Of a stretch of DNA of 64,000 nt, positions 54,486-64,000 are shown piece after piece. Numbering within the stretch: the stretch's first letter is position 1; each line of letters opens with the position of its first letter. The notes under the pieces are model-generated. The model did not search any database, had not been told where the DNA came from, and worked only from the letters and a program-made list of their open reading frames with translations. A program made the position numbers and the translations under genes. Source of the stretch: Kingdonia uniflora (taxonomy: Eukaryota > Streptophyta > Magnoliopsida > Ranunculales > Circaeasteraceae); the NCBI GenBank assembly GCA_014058105.1, contig JACGCM010001497.1, positions 372,001 to 436,000 on the forward strand, in the 5' to 3' direction.

Positions 54486-55460
54486 ATGAGTGTTGTAGAG
54501 AATTTGGTTATCGATACATTCAATGGAAAAACTTTAGGATTTAAAAGATGTAAGTAGAAGAATATCTATATGTGGAGGATTACGATTTTCTTCTTGGAGG
54601 GATTTTGATGAAGCCGTCCGATATATGTGTATTAGAGTGGGAACTTTTAGATCGAGATGTTCTCAGTAAAGTTTGGTCGATACTCGCAATTTTTATTTCT
54701 TTGCAATTTTCGAAAGTTGACACAATGGTAGAGATGATGAGCATGTTATCCCAAAGATATGAGTTAGTAGCTTCGAGTAGTTTAAAGTCTCGTAAGCGGG
54801 TTACTTTCTATAATGTAGTCGGATCTATGGTGAAGATACTCCGGTTAAGCCTCTTGTAGCTTTGTTATTAGCATGGAGTAAACTATCGGATGTAGAAGTT
54901 AGAGGTTGTAGAGCTTCAAAGCAGATTGAGAGTGAAGACGTTAAGTATTTTAGGACACACAATTGCAATCAACAAGCAAGTTGTTTTGAATTGTAAAGAA
55001 GATAATCATTTAAAAAAGGGATGTAGATCGCGAAGATCGACGAAGAGGTATTCGGTGACCATCGTTGAAAAAGGTATAAATTATGTAAATATTTTGCTTC
55101 CTAATTATAATGATAAATTGACTTGTGTTACTCAAGATGAGTCATTGGTGGTGCTCGGTGATGCTTGTGTTAAGTCACGTTTTGACTTGTGTGCTTCATG
55201 GATGACTACATTGGTTGATTGTAAATTATCTAGCTATGTGGAGTCTCATCCCATAGTAGATGATGAAGATGTTCGAATGGGATTAACAGACCAGATGTTG
55301 CTAAGTTCCGACATAGTGCGACATGAGTCTAGTTTGGCTAAAAATGTGAGTTTGAGCCAACTATCGGGTTTGGGTCTTTTGGAACATTTTGATGATGATA
55401 TGATCACAAAAGATGTTATGGGACAAGATGTAGGAGGTGTTCTTGGAAACGCTTGACACT
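54486..55460 (+). pseudogene. Copia gag with protease remnant
   Basis: ATG at 54486 (MSVVENLVIDTFNGK) is followed by frameshifts. The open piece 54572-54859 has EDYDFLLGGILMKPSDICVLEWELLDRDVLSKVWSILA in two stretches, the copia gag domain. The piece 54926-55456 has a zinc knuckle remnant (NCKEDNHLKKGC), then LTCVTQDESLVVLGDACVKSRFD and CASWMTTLVDCKL, where the protease DSGA motif would be expected; it is not recognisable. MLLSSDIVRHESSLAKN follows. Confidence 0.65.
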
Positions 55461-55479
55461 AATGATGATGTTCTTAGTG

Positions 55480-56440
55480 TGGATACTCGATTGGTAAGTT
55501 CAAGACCATGGCATGAGAAACATGGTCACGTAAGGAAAGATTGGATAAAAGTAATGTTCTTAACGGGTATACTCGGCAATTTTAAATCTGTGGACTTGTG
55601 TATTTGTGAAGGCAATAGATCTTCGTGAAGTAAAGAAATATCGGGTACTCAAGAAAGAGAAGAAACAAAAGATGACGTCGAACCATTTATACGATGACGT
55701 ATGAAAGCTGACAAGAGTTAATTTTGAATGGCGATTTCATTATTTTGTTACTTTCATTGTTGATTATGAGCGAGAGTTTGGTGTACATTTCTTGAAGAAT
55801 GAAATAATTTGGTTTGATGTCTTCATGAGATAGAGAGCTTGGGTTGAGATTGAGACGGGTTTGATGTTGAAGCATATTGGGTCTAACGACAGTGGTAATC
55901 TATTTTGCGGTAATAGGTTTATAATAGTTAATACATTTATAGGGATTGGAAGGCTTGAGAAGATCTCAATGATACCACGAGAGTATCGTATGGTTAAGAA
56001 TACGGTCCATATGAGAACTAAAAAGGCAAAGAGTGCAAGATGTATCTTCGAGTTGCCAAAGAAGTTCTGGGTGGATGTGGCATTTTCAACGGTTGACGTA
56101 GAGCATTGTTGTACATTAGATCTTGGACTATTAGATGTCATCACTTGGATTTAAAATGAGGTAATTGATTATGCTTTTTTTATCAATTCCATCAGTAGAT
56201 CGATACTAGATGTTGTATCAAGTTTGTTTATTCATTGGATATGTTTGTGATGATTTTGGTAACTGGTTTTGTGATGCATGGAATAGGAAAATTATTCAAG
56301 TTATTGATATGATATCCAATGATGATGTCTTGTGCAAAAACATAGATAAGTGGACCAAAATAGCGAATGAATCGAGGTCATTTAAGTACGAAAAATTCTT
56401 TGCAAGGATTGTGTTGGAACCATGGGTTTAAGAGGTCCTA
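55480..56440 (+). pseudogene. Copia pre-integrase and integrase
   Basis: RLVSSRPWHEKHGHVRKDWIKV (zinc-binding His pair) is followed by LTGILGNFKSVDLCICEG. The core is poorly preserved (HYFVTFIVDYERE carries an Asp). Further on are EYRMVKNTVHMRTKKAKSA with the Glu region altered, ELPKKFWVDVAFSTVDV, and FIGYVCDDFGNWFCDAWNRKII. Word order is canonical for copia integrase; stops and frame changes abound. Confidence 0.7.
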
Positions 56441-56845
56441 CAAGAACCGTATACTCCTCCAATTTTTTGAGAAGAACCAAGGTTTCAAAACCTATGGCCC
56501 ATTATTGTTACTACCGAAATTATTTGTGGTTAGCTGGTATTGGCGATAACTACAAGATGGCTTTGCAAGGTGAAGTCATGGGCAAGTGGGAGCTTGTCAT
56601 GGATGATGATGAGATAAGATCTCAATCATTTATCGGGTATAGGAGGTGGTCCTATTATCGATGGTAGGAAGCATTACTATACAAGTTGGTTTATAAGTTA
56701 AATGATAATAAGCTTGTTCAAGGCGGTTCAAGATGGAACTTGTGGTAATTTTCTTTTAAGAAAATATGGGTGTTTATGTCAAGATGTTTATTCCCCAGTT
56801 CTGAAGCTAGTTCGTATTGTGGTAGCTTTCAGTGTTCCGATCGAG
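56441..56845 (+). pseudogene. Copia RT, N-terminal fragment
   Basis: MALQGEVMGKWELVMDDDE, GRKHYYTSWF, FKAVQDGT-type remnants and DVYSPVLKLVRIVVAFSVP follow the start of copia RT. The text ends at ...VPIE as the next LTR starts (TGATTCTTAAT at 56846). No catalytic YVDD region is present. Confidence 0.65.
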
Positions 56846-57357
56846 TGATTCTTAATACGGAATATGTAAGGACATACTCCCAATAGAAAACTTAAGCAAT
56901 GATATCAATCTCTTAGTAAGAGTTAGACTTCATAATCACAAGATGTCGTGCTATAGTCGTGACTCATTAAGAGTTGTTATAAGAAATAGGAACCATTCAT
57001 CATACAGCCATTGCGAAGACTCATCAAAACTGTTTTGTAACATTCATCATTAAAAGATATAGTGTCATTAAATGGTCATAATATGATACCTATAAATAGG
57101 AAAAAGGAAAAACATATTAGAGATAAATTTTTCTATCTAGAAGTTCTCAGCAATATTATCCAGAATATTGGTTGTAATAAGAAGTCACTCAATCAATAAC
57201 ATCCTTGTGTCTAGATCCTCAAGAGAGCTCCTGGTTTTTACCTATTAAAGGTTTTTATGCTAGATCTTGTTTTCATTTGTAAGTATTTATTTACTATCTA
57301 GTATTCTGCTCATTTTTGGTGTGACTAAGTTTGAACTTCAAATTTAGGCTCTTGTAT
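56846..57357 (+). repeat. 5' LTR of the Tat-like element
   Basis: Starts TGATTCTT inside copia RT coding. A TATA box (TATAAATAGG) is at 57091-57100, which would place transcription start near 57125. The right edge is set by the primer site. No TTCGAA palindrome. Confidence 0.65.
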
Positions 57358-57376
57358 TTTCTACCGTCAGTGGGAA
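57358..57376 (+). other. Primer-binding site of the Tat-like element
   Basis: TTTCTACCGTCAGTGGGAA is a decayed form of TGGCGCCGTCTGTGGGAA, the usual site in this lineage. Confidence 0.55.
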
Positions 57377-57497
57377 ATGATAGAATCGTCCATAATTCTC
57401 AATTATAATAGGTACGAACCAGTTTTAAGAAATTCTAAATCCCAGTTACAATCCCTTGATCTCACAGACAAAAGGAACAGGCGTAGGAGCAAATTAA

Positions 57498-59090
57498 ATG
57501 GCAGAACTACGCGATACGCTTAGCTTCAAGACAGAAAGAAGAACAACTTTAGAGTAATAGTTGATAGAAGTACAAGACACCCAAAAAGTTTTATATGGGC
57601 AACAGGCAGCAACACATAAGAATAAGGAGATGTAGCATGCTACATCGAGAATATCATGCCAGATTAGGACCTCACAGAGGTGCCAGCCAAGGAGCTAATA
57701 TTCATCTTGATCAAATCCCGTGAGGGCCCAAGATTTTTCTAGTACCTATTATTCCACTGGAGATCAACAAAAGCCCTATTGACCTCAGACAGGTTGAAGA
57801 CATGCAAAGAATAGGAACACAAATTCCTATACATGAGTGGCTCAGCGAGGGAAGTAAAAATTACAACCCCAAAGAGGAACGTCTTTAATGCCAAACAGTC
57901 ACAACTTGACGGCTAGTTACTCATGAGCATATGGATAAACACATCAAAAGATTTTTGGAGGCCCAAGCTCGCTCGAGTAAAAACATTTTTAGCAGGTTGT
58001 AGAAGAGCCCGATTGCTCGGGAACTACTAGACAACGCAATGTCGTCAAGTTTTCATACACCTAAAATTCAAAAGTATAAAGAGATGGACCCTGTTGAACA
58101 CGTGCAGAAATTCCAAGATTCTTTGGGATTGCATTCAACTTCAAACCATATTTTGTGTCGTTTGTTCTCCACTAGTCTCCAGGGCGAGCCCATACGATGG
58201 TTTCACTCATTGAACAAAAGATCAATACATTCTTTTGATTAGTTACAAGAACTCTTCTTCAAGAACTATTTGCACAACTGGGATAAATAAGATAATCTTT
58301 ACACCCTATCAGTCTTAAACGAAACCTCAAAACATTCACCAAGAAATTTTTGGATCTAGCCAGAAGAGTGGACAATCTCGACCAAAAAATTATAGTGTCA
58401 GCCTTTACAAATACTCTACTCATTTAAAGCAGAGCAAAGAAGTATCTCATCTTGAACAAGCTAGTAACTTTGGAAGATATGGTCGAGAAGATAAACAATT
58501 ACATCGATTTCAAAAGAATGATGTCTGAGAGGCAAAAGCTTACAAAAATTATCCTTACAACTAAACGACAAAGTACAGAATGCGCTACAGATACAGGGGG
58601 TGACATAAAATGAGCAAGGTCTGAAAGAGATCGACCTCGAAAAGGAAAAGATCTTCCAAGGCCTTGTCTCCAGAGGTTGACTACCAAACTAGCTGACATT
58701 TATCCTACACTTCAGAAGGATAAGTTTCTTAAAAATACACAACCCTTCCAACCCATCGACATAAAATTGTACTGCAAGCATCATAAAATTAGACATCGTG
58801 ATATGGAGCGATGTTATGCTCTCTAGAGACTCATGGAATACATACTTAAAGATAGAAGAATGTACGAATACATCGCCGACTTGGAAAGTTATAAGAACGA
58901 GAACTACAAATTAGATAATAAAGTCATACGGATCGAAGAAGGGACTGAAGAAAAATACCTCTATCATCTTTGCCTAAGTCACTTTATCGTGACACACAAG
59001 ATAAATAGATCGATCAGATTCAAAAAGGGCCAACTCGTTCAATGTCCCGACCTGTCTGTGGTAGAAAAAGAAGCTTGGATGCTTCTATAA
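57498..59090 (+). pseudogene. Tat-type gag
   Basis: ATG at 57498 (MAELRDTLSFKTERR) is followed by stops. The Retrotrans_gag domain is clear at 58039-58310: PKIQKYKEMDPVEHVQKFQD, HILCRLFSTSLQGEPIRWF, then LQELFFKNYLHNW after a TAG. The tail carries a degenerate zinc-finger-like segment, YCKHHKIRHRDMERCYAL, with a following stop, and LMEYILKDRRMYEYIADLES. The last 85 codons (58833-59090) are open. Confidence 0.7.
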
Positions 59091-59099
59091 TCTAGTAAT

Positions 59100-59610
59100 A
59101 GGAGAATGGAAATCTCCTTTAAAGATTCTAACGTCATCTATGTCAGATTCCCTTACCATAATGTACTGGTTATTATGTTGAAAATGAAAAATATCATCAT
59201 ACACACGATAATGGTGGATATCGGAAGCATTATTGAAGTACTTTTTTAAAGCACAATCAAACATATGGGTCTAACAGATCAAGTCGAGGCTAGTGATATG
59301 GATATCAGTAACTTTAATGGGTCTAAAGAAGTATGAGTAGGTAAAATCGTACATACTATCACAGCAGGTCCGACGACAGTGGACGTAACATTTTATATCG
59401 TGAATGTGAAGTCAAAGTATTTGGGGATAATGGGATGATGCTGGTTGTACAACATGAAAGCCATTTCCTCTATTTATCATCTGGCATTATGATTTGATAG
59501 GAACGAATGGATATACGAAGTCAAAGGTAGTCAAAAGCTAGCTCAAGCATGCAAAAATACCATGACTATTGTGATAGATCCTTCTAAAGAGTTCAAAGCA
59601 TAGTAATTAC
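59100..59610 (+). pseudogene. Tat-type protease
   Basis: Remnants in order: NVIYVRFPYHNVLVIML, HTIMVDIGSIIEVLF (active-site region, VDNGSS-like changed to VDIGSI), MGLTDQVEASDMDISNF, VTFYIVNVKSKYLGIMG and AISSIYHLAL. Pattern and position are right for a Ty3 protease; stops interrupt it. Confidence 0.6.
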
Positions 59611-59649
59611 AGAAAACTAGACCCACAGAGGACCAACAATTAAACACGA

Positions 59650-60600
59650 AAGTCACAGAGTATGTCAAGATTGATGGTGCTGAGCGAGTTACATATGTCG
59701 GAACTTGTTTACCTTTGATAGAGCAAAACACACTTATTAAATTCTTGATGGAAAATAGAAATGTTTTTGCTTGGACATTCTAAGATATACCAGGTGTAGA
59801 TCCTACTTTAGCTTGCCATAAACTGTATTTGAAAGACAAGGTTGTGGCGGTTAAATAAAAAATAGAGAACGTTAGCACCCCGACTCTGAGAGGAAATGAA
59901 CAAATAAATTAATAAGCTTATTGAAGTTGGGTCCGCTAAAAAAGTAAATTACCCTGAATGGATTTCGAACATCGTAGACGTTCCAAAGAAAAACGGCAAG
60001 ATCAGAGTTTGTCTCATTTTCAATGACCTAAATAAGTACACTCCAAAAGACAATTTTCCTTTTTTAATCAATCATTTGGTAGATTCAACTATTGGGCACA
60101 AACTTCTATCCATGATGGATGCTGCTTCAGGTTATAATTAAATTCTACTCCTACCCGATGATCAGAGGAAAACAACATTCATCACAGAATATGGATTATA
60201 TTGCTATAAAGTCATGCCTTTCAGACTTAAGAACGCTGGAGTAACTTATTAAAGTTTAATGACCCAAATGTTCAAAGATAACCCTGGGTAAACAATGGAA
60301 GTCTACATTGATGACATGCTTTGTAAAAGCCTCAAAAATGAAGATCACCTTACCGATCTGTACACAGCTTTTGAAATGCTTCGGTCTTACAAAATGAAGC
60401 TTAACCCTGATAAATGTCAGTTCGGGGTCCATTCAGGAAAATTCTTAGGGCATTTAATCAACAAAAAGGGAATCAAAGCTGACCCTGACTACATTCGAGA
60501 TCCTTTATCAATGCCATCACCAAAAACTAAAAAGGGCGTACAAAAGTTGGCTGAAAAAATTACAGCGATCAATAGATTTGTGTTTAAATTATTAGATTGA
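59650..60600 (+). pseudogene. Tat-type reverse transcriptase
   Basis: Order is canonical: FLMENRNVFAWTF*DIPGVD, EVGSAKKVNYPEWISNIVDV, PKKNGKIRVCLIFNDLN, DNFPFLINHLVDST, MMDAASGYN*ILL, TEYGLYCYKVMPFRLKNAG and VYIDDMLCKS (catalytic YIDD, intact), then LNPDKCQFGVHSGKFLGHLI. The last 101 codons (60295-60600) are open. Stops at GYN*, TY*S and PG*T each fit CAA to TAA. Confidence 0.8.
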
Positions 60601-61570
60601 TGTAGATAGTTATTCAACCTAGTAGGTGAAGGGACAAGAAGAGGGAGTAATAAGAAAGATCCAGAGATCGAATAGAATAATGAGTGCGAAGCAGCATTTT
60701 AAGACTTTAAAAGTTATTTGGGAAAACCTCCCATCATGAGTACCCCAATAGAAGGAGAATGACTTACAATATACCTTGCTGTCATGGAAAACTCACTCAG
60801 TTCGGTACTCATCCAACTTGATGAGAAAATAAAAAAGCATGTATATTTCATCAGTAAAACTTTTACTCTGGAAGAATCTTTGTAAACCAAATTTTTTTAA
60901 AAAAACTACTATTTGCCCTCATTTACACATTGTAAAAGTTAAAGCAATATTCTCAATCTCATTCGATATGAGTAATGTCAAATTATCCCCTTCGGGAGGT
61001 ATTATCAAAGAAAGAAAAATCCATACGAGTGCAGCAGCGGTTAGTTAGCTTGGGCGAGCACGATATACGTTTTGAGCAAAGATTTTTAAAAAAGGACAAG
61101 CGGTAGTTAATTTTTATGCATATTTACCGGTAGAAGACCCAGATTGGGAAGAACGCGATCCTGACATCATGGAAAGTAGTTTGAAGAAAAGGTGGATTGG
61201 GTATCAAAAAGGGGTAGCATCTTTTAACCGATGGGTCTGCTAGACAGACAGGTTCAGAAATTGGTATCGTCCTCATTATACCCTCGAATGATAGGATTGA
61301 AAAATTTATCCGAGTAAATTTTGAGGCAACAAACAATACAGCAGAGTACGAGGCATTAATTAATGGAATGGACATGGCATTAGAGCTCAGAGTGCATGAT
61401 CTTTCTATATACACTGACTCTTTATTGACCGTAAACCATTACACAGAATTCTATCAGAAAAATGTAAAGATGGTAGAATATGTTGCCTTAGTGGCTGATA
61501 GAATGAGTAAATTTTAGAAGGCCACGATTGAGCATCTAATTCGAGGAGAAAATAAACAAGACTCCCTCGC
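60601..61570 (+). pseudogene. Tat-type RNase H and second RNase H-like domain
   Basis: First domain, broken: LGKPPIMSTPIEGE, LTIYLAVMENSLSSVLIQLD, KKHVYFISKTF. Second, archaeal-like domain near 61215-61560: DGSARQTGSEIGIVLI, EATNNTAEYEALINGMDMAL, DLSIYTDSLLTVNHY and HLIRGENKQDSLAYRAG. Its Asp/Glu/Asp set is visible. This duplication of RNase H is a hallmark of Tat elements. Confidence 0.75.
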
Positions 61571-61799
61571 ATACCGGGCAGGTATTCTCAGAATAAAGGT
61601 TCAACATTTTAAAATTGAATTCGTCTCTACCCCCATTATTAATCTTATCAGCTCGAATGTAATTAACACTGAGGGCGATAAGCCTGGCAAAGGTGATTGG
61701 AGGTTGCCTTTTTTAAAATATATTTGTCTACAAAATGATTTTAATGGTGAACTTCCTAAAGATAGCAATGAAAGAAGGAGACTGATAGATAACGTAAAA

Positions 61800-62957
61800 T
61801 GATGCATAATTATCAATGAAAAGCTTTACAAAAGATTAGTCACGGGCCCTTATCAAAAGTGTTGGTTCAAAAAAATGCCAACGACCTATTACGGGAGTTA
61901 CACGGTGGAATATGTGGATCGCATACATCAAGTTGACCCTTGGCAAATCAAGAAATTACCCAGGAGGTTTTTTGGCCTAAAATAAGGATATAGGCTGAAG
62001 AATATACAAAGAAATGTGACACCTGTCGGCAACATGGACACAAAATTTAAGCTTCAGCTTTAGATCTTTACGCGAGTAAAGTATATTGGCCATTTAAAAG
62101 ATGACTTCATGACCTAGTGGGAGAATTACCAAATACTCCTGGCAAAAGAAGATATATTTTGGTGGCAATTGATTACTTAACAAAATGGGTAAAGGCAGTC
62201 CCTTTATGACAAACACAGGAAGAAGAAGTCATCAATTTTATATGGGAGCATATTACCAGGTTCAACTGTACATACCTCATCCATTCTGTAAAGTAATTAG
62301 TTTTGGGCGTTACCTTGTGGGTAATAGGCCACTATTCATTGACAAAAATTAGGTGGTCGAGTTTCTCAATAGGCATAACATCATCCATTCTCCTTCCAAC
62401 CCTTATTACCCATAAGGTAACGGTCAAGCAAAAATTACTAACAAGGCGATAATCTATGGAATAAAAAAGTGCTTGAATGACAAGAAAGAAAATTGGATCC
62501 AAGAATTACTACATGTGTTTTGGGCGTACAGGACAACCCCATGAGTATCTATAGGATATATCCCATTCCTTTAAGCTTATGGAACTGAAGCTGTTACCCC
62601 GACTGAATATCATCACCCCGTACGCGATCACAAAATGACGGATGAAGAAAATGAATTTCAGTTAGCATGTAATATGAATTTGATTGATGAAATAAGAGAC
62701 CGAGCAATTACAAATCTTGGAAGATATTATTAGGCATTGGCTGAATCCTATAATAATAGGGTTTATAACAGAGAATTTGACATCCAAGATCTCATCCTAC
62801 GAAAAATACCCAAACACATGAAGGAATTAAATGCCGGGAAACTTGTGAAAAACTGGGAAGCACCTTTCATTGTGGTCGGCAAGAGTAACCTCGAATCCTG
62901 CAACCTGATCATAGAAGAGGAATTCGAGTCCCAAATACTTAGAATACCAGGAAGTTG
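61800..62957 (+). pseudogene. Tat-type integrase
   Basis: Zinc-binding part near 61890-62040 is damaged. The core reads DLVGELPNTPGKRRYILVAIDYLTKWV (first Asp) in adjoining pieces, then FLNRHNIIHSPSNPYYP, GNGQAKITNKAII and WAYRTTP*VSIGY. The C-terminal region (62737-62957 open) reads AESYNNRVYNREFDIQDLIL and NWEAPFIVVGKSN. Stops such as TTP* fit CGA to TGA. Confidence 0.75.
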
Positions 62958-63280
62958 AAAATATATTACCGATAAACATATTTTACAGTTCGACGTTTTC
63001 TTCTATTTACATTCTAAAAGCGAGAATCATTCTCCATTTCTATGTATGTTGTTCCTTACATTAATGAAATTCTTATGTTTGGTTGACATAGACATCTGAT
63101 ATAATTTCAAAGCATCTATTTCTATGCTGGAAGCAAACGGAATGCATCTATTATAATTTTGAACATATAATTTCATGAATTTGACAGGTTACTTGGTCTA
63201 CTATATTATAACACACAATGAACAAAGTATCTTTAAAAGTATCATCTAGGCATGTATATAAGTTCACTTTCTTCCCCTTC
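62958..63280. other. Non-coding spacer after pol
   Basis: AT-rich sequence between the integrase stop and the antisense ORF. No gene seen. Confidence 0.5.
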
Positions 63281-63885
63281 TCATTGACCATTGTGTAGAT
63301 TGCTTCTTCTTCCCGCCTCTAGATAAGCTACCCGCATGGTTGGCCCCTGGCAAACAAAATCTTGCAATATCTTCTTCCCGACATGCTCGATGGGAGCATG
63401 GCACAAGACCTCAACCTTATCATCATTTAAAAAATCTTCCATAGTTATAGGACCTGAATCTTCAGTACGGTCATGGTCTTTCAAATTCTCAACCTTTACA
63501 AACCAAAGATTCTTATCCTTCAAATTTTCTGAATCAAAGTCCTTCCCAGAGTCAGTTATATACTTTCAAAATTCGTTCTTAACTTTGTCGAATTCATAGC
63601 CACAAAAACCAATTACTACTTTTATATGCCGTTTGTGCTCATCTTTAGCAATATTTTTTTCCCGTGTAGGATAAAAATAATCCCTTATCCGCTTGTTCGA
63701 GTCATATAGCCGATCGCGAGTTTGTTTTTGCACTACTTCTAATTTTTCCCAATTCTTTTCCTCAATTTTCTTAGCATTATCTCACCTGCAACTCGTGTTG
63801 CGAGCTGAACATTTTGTTTGATGCAGTGGTTTAAAGTGTCTTGTACAATATTTAACTCATTCTCTAAATCAGTACGCACACATTT
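63281..63885 (-). pseudogene. Antisense extra ORF of the Tat-like element
   Basis: The minus strand encodes a hydrophilic protein of about 200 codons with one TGA (near 63570, where TGG is plausible) and one frame change near 63785. Words include ENELNIVQDTLNHCIKQNVQ, KKIEEKNWEKLEVVQKQTRD, DYFYPTREKNIAKDEHKRH and KVVIGFCGYEFDKVKNEF. The last 80 codons (63281-63523) are open: MEDFLNDDKVEVLCHAP, KKILQDFVCQGPTMRVAYLE. It is rich in charged residues and partly coiled-coil-like. Extra ORFs, some antisense, are known downstream of pol in Tat elements; their function is unknown. The ORF may extend past the window. Confidence 0.55.
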
Positions 63886-64000
63886 TTATTCATTATTTAT
63901 TTTGAAAAACAATATTTTCATTAATCTTCAACCCTACAAAAATATTGAGGACATAGGTTAAAAAACCTATCAAGAACACCTACCCCATATCACTAGGTCC
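63886..64000. other. Window end, unassigned
   Basis: Too short to interpret; it may be the start of the antisense ORF or element 3' sequence. Confidence 0.3.

Larger units (their letters stand above)
54448..56845 (+). mobile_element. Copia element, 5' part only
   Basis: Begins with the primer site TTGTATCAGAGC (initiator-Met type) at about 54451-54462. It continues through gag, protease remnant, integrase and the first third of RT. It stops at 56845, where a Tat-like LTR begins, so it appears to be interrupted by that later insertion; its remainder would lie beyond the window. Confidence 0.7.
56846..64000 (+). mobile_element. Tat-like Ty3 element (runs off the window)
   Basis: 5' LTR, primer site, gag, protease, RT, RNase H, a second RNase H-like domain and integrase occur in order on the plus strand, then a 3' region with an antisense ORF. 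The dual RNase H arrangement and gag style are typical of the Tat branch. The 3' LTR is beyond the window end. All sense genes carry stops. Confidence 0.85.

Noticed and set aside
55764..56144. 126-codon minus-strand ORF
   Set aside because: Antisense to the copia integrase region, whose order of motifs is clear on the plus strand.

Overview
The window looks like nuclear DNA from a flowering plant, most likely a eudicot with a large, repeat-rich genome. It is AT-rich and gene-poor. Almost all of it is LTR retrotransposon debris from Ty1/copia and several Ty3 lineages (an Athila-like, a Tat-like and a third type). The only intact host gene is an intronless 548-residue MATE/DETOXIFICATION transporter. 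The species cannot be named from sequence alone.

Layout. 0.4-3.1 kb: a broken gene for a plant-transposon-associated protein, followed by a polypurine tract and an LTR-like block. 4.6-16.2 kb: a noisy, indel-rich second copy (B1) of the block at 18.6-29.8 kb (B2), preceded by a ~0.7 kb repeat (A1) whose sister (A2) follows B2. 16.1-16.6 kb: N-terminal part of a copia gag. 17.29-19.95 kb (minus): a complete but gag-protease-only copia element with a target-site duplication. 20.5-25.2 kb (plus): the rest of a larger decayed copia element. 25.2-28.4 kb (minus): a Ty3 deletion derivative with two LTRs. 29.8-31.2 kb: repeat A2, which forms an inverted repeat, plus a MITE-like insert. 32.6-34.3 kb (plus): the MATE gene. 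34.5-38.4 kb: intergenic DNA with a telomere-like heptamer array and a MITE-like element. 38.4-39.6 kb: an F-box/DUF295 pseudogene. 39.6-40.2 kb: a probable solo LTR. 40.2-54.3 kb (plus): a Ty3 element lacking reverse transcriptase, split by a 9.6 kb Athila-like element at 42.4-52.1 kb. 54.4-56.8 kb: a 5' copia fragment. 56.8 kb to the window end: a Tat-like Ty3 element with an antisense ORF downstream of pol.

How the parts relate. The window is a record of nested insertion. Athila sits inside the RT-less Ty3, the Tat-like element interrupts the copia at 56.85 kb, the small copia sits in a non-coding segment that splits a larger copia gag, and the minus-strand Ty3 interrupts that copia's 3' LTR. 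Pol genes are riddled with stops, many explicable as C-to-T or G-to-A changes, as expected for long-silenced methylated elements.

The least expected signal is a 14-bp palindrome (GTCGTTCGAACGAC and variants) that recurs as pairs with cores 20-21 bp apart, about two helical turns. It occurs in the LTRs of three unrelated families (copia, Ty3 and the unclassified element at 2.2 kb). In this window those are the three families lacking a recognisable RT, and the LTRs of the pol-bearing elements lack the motif.
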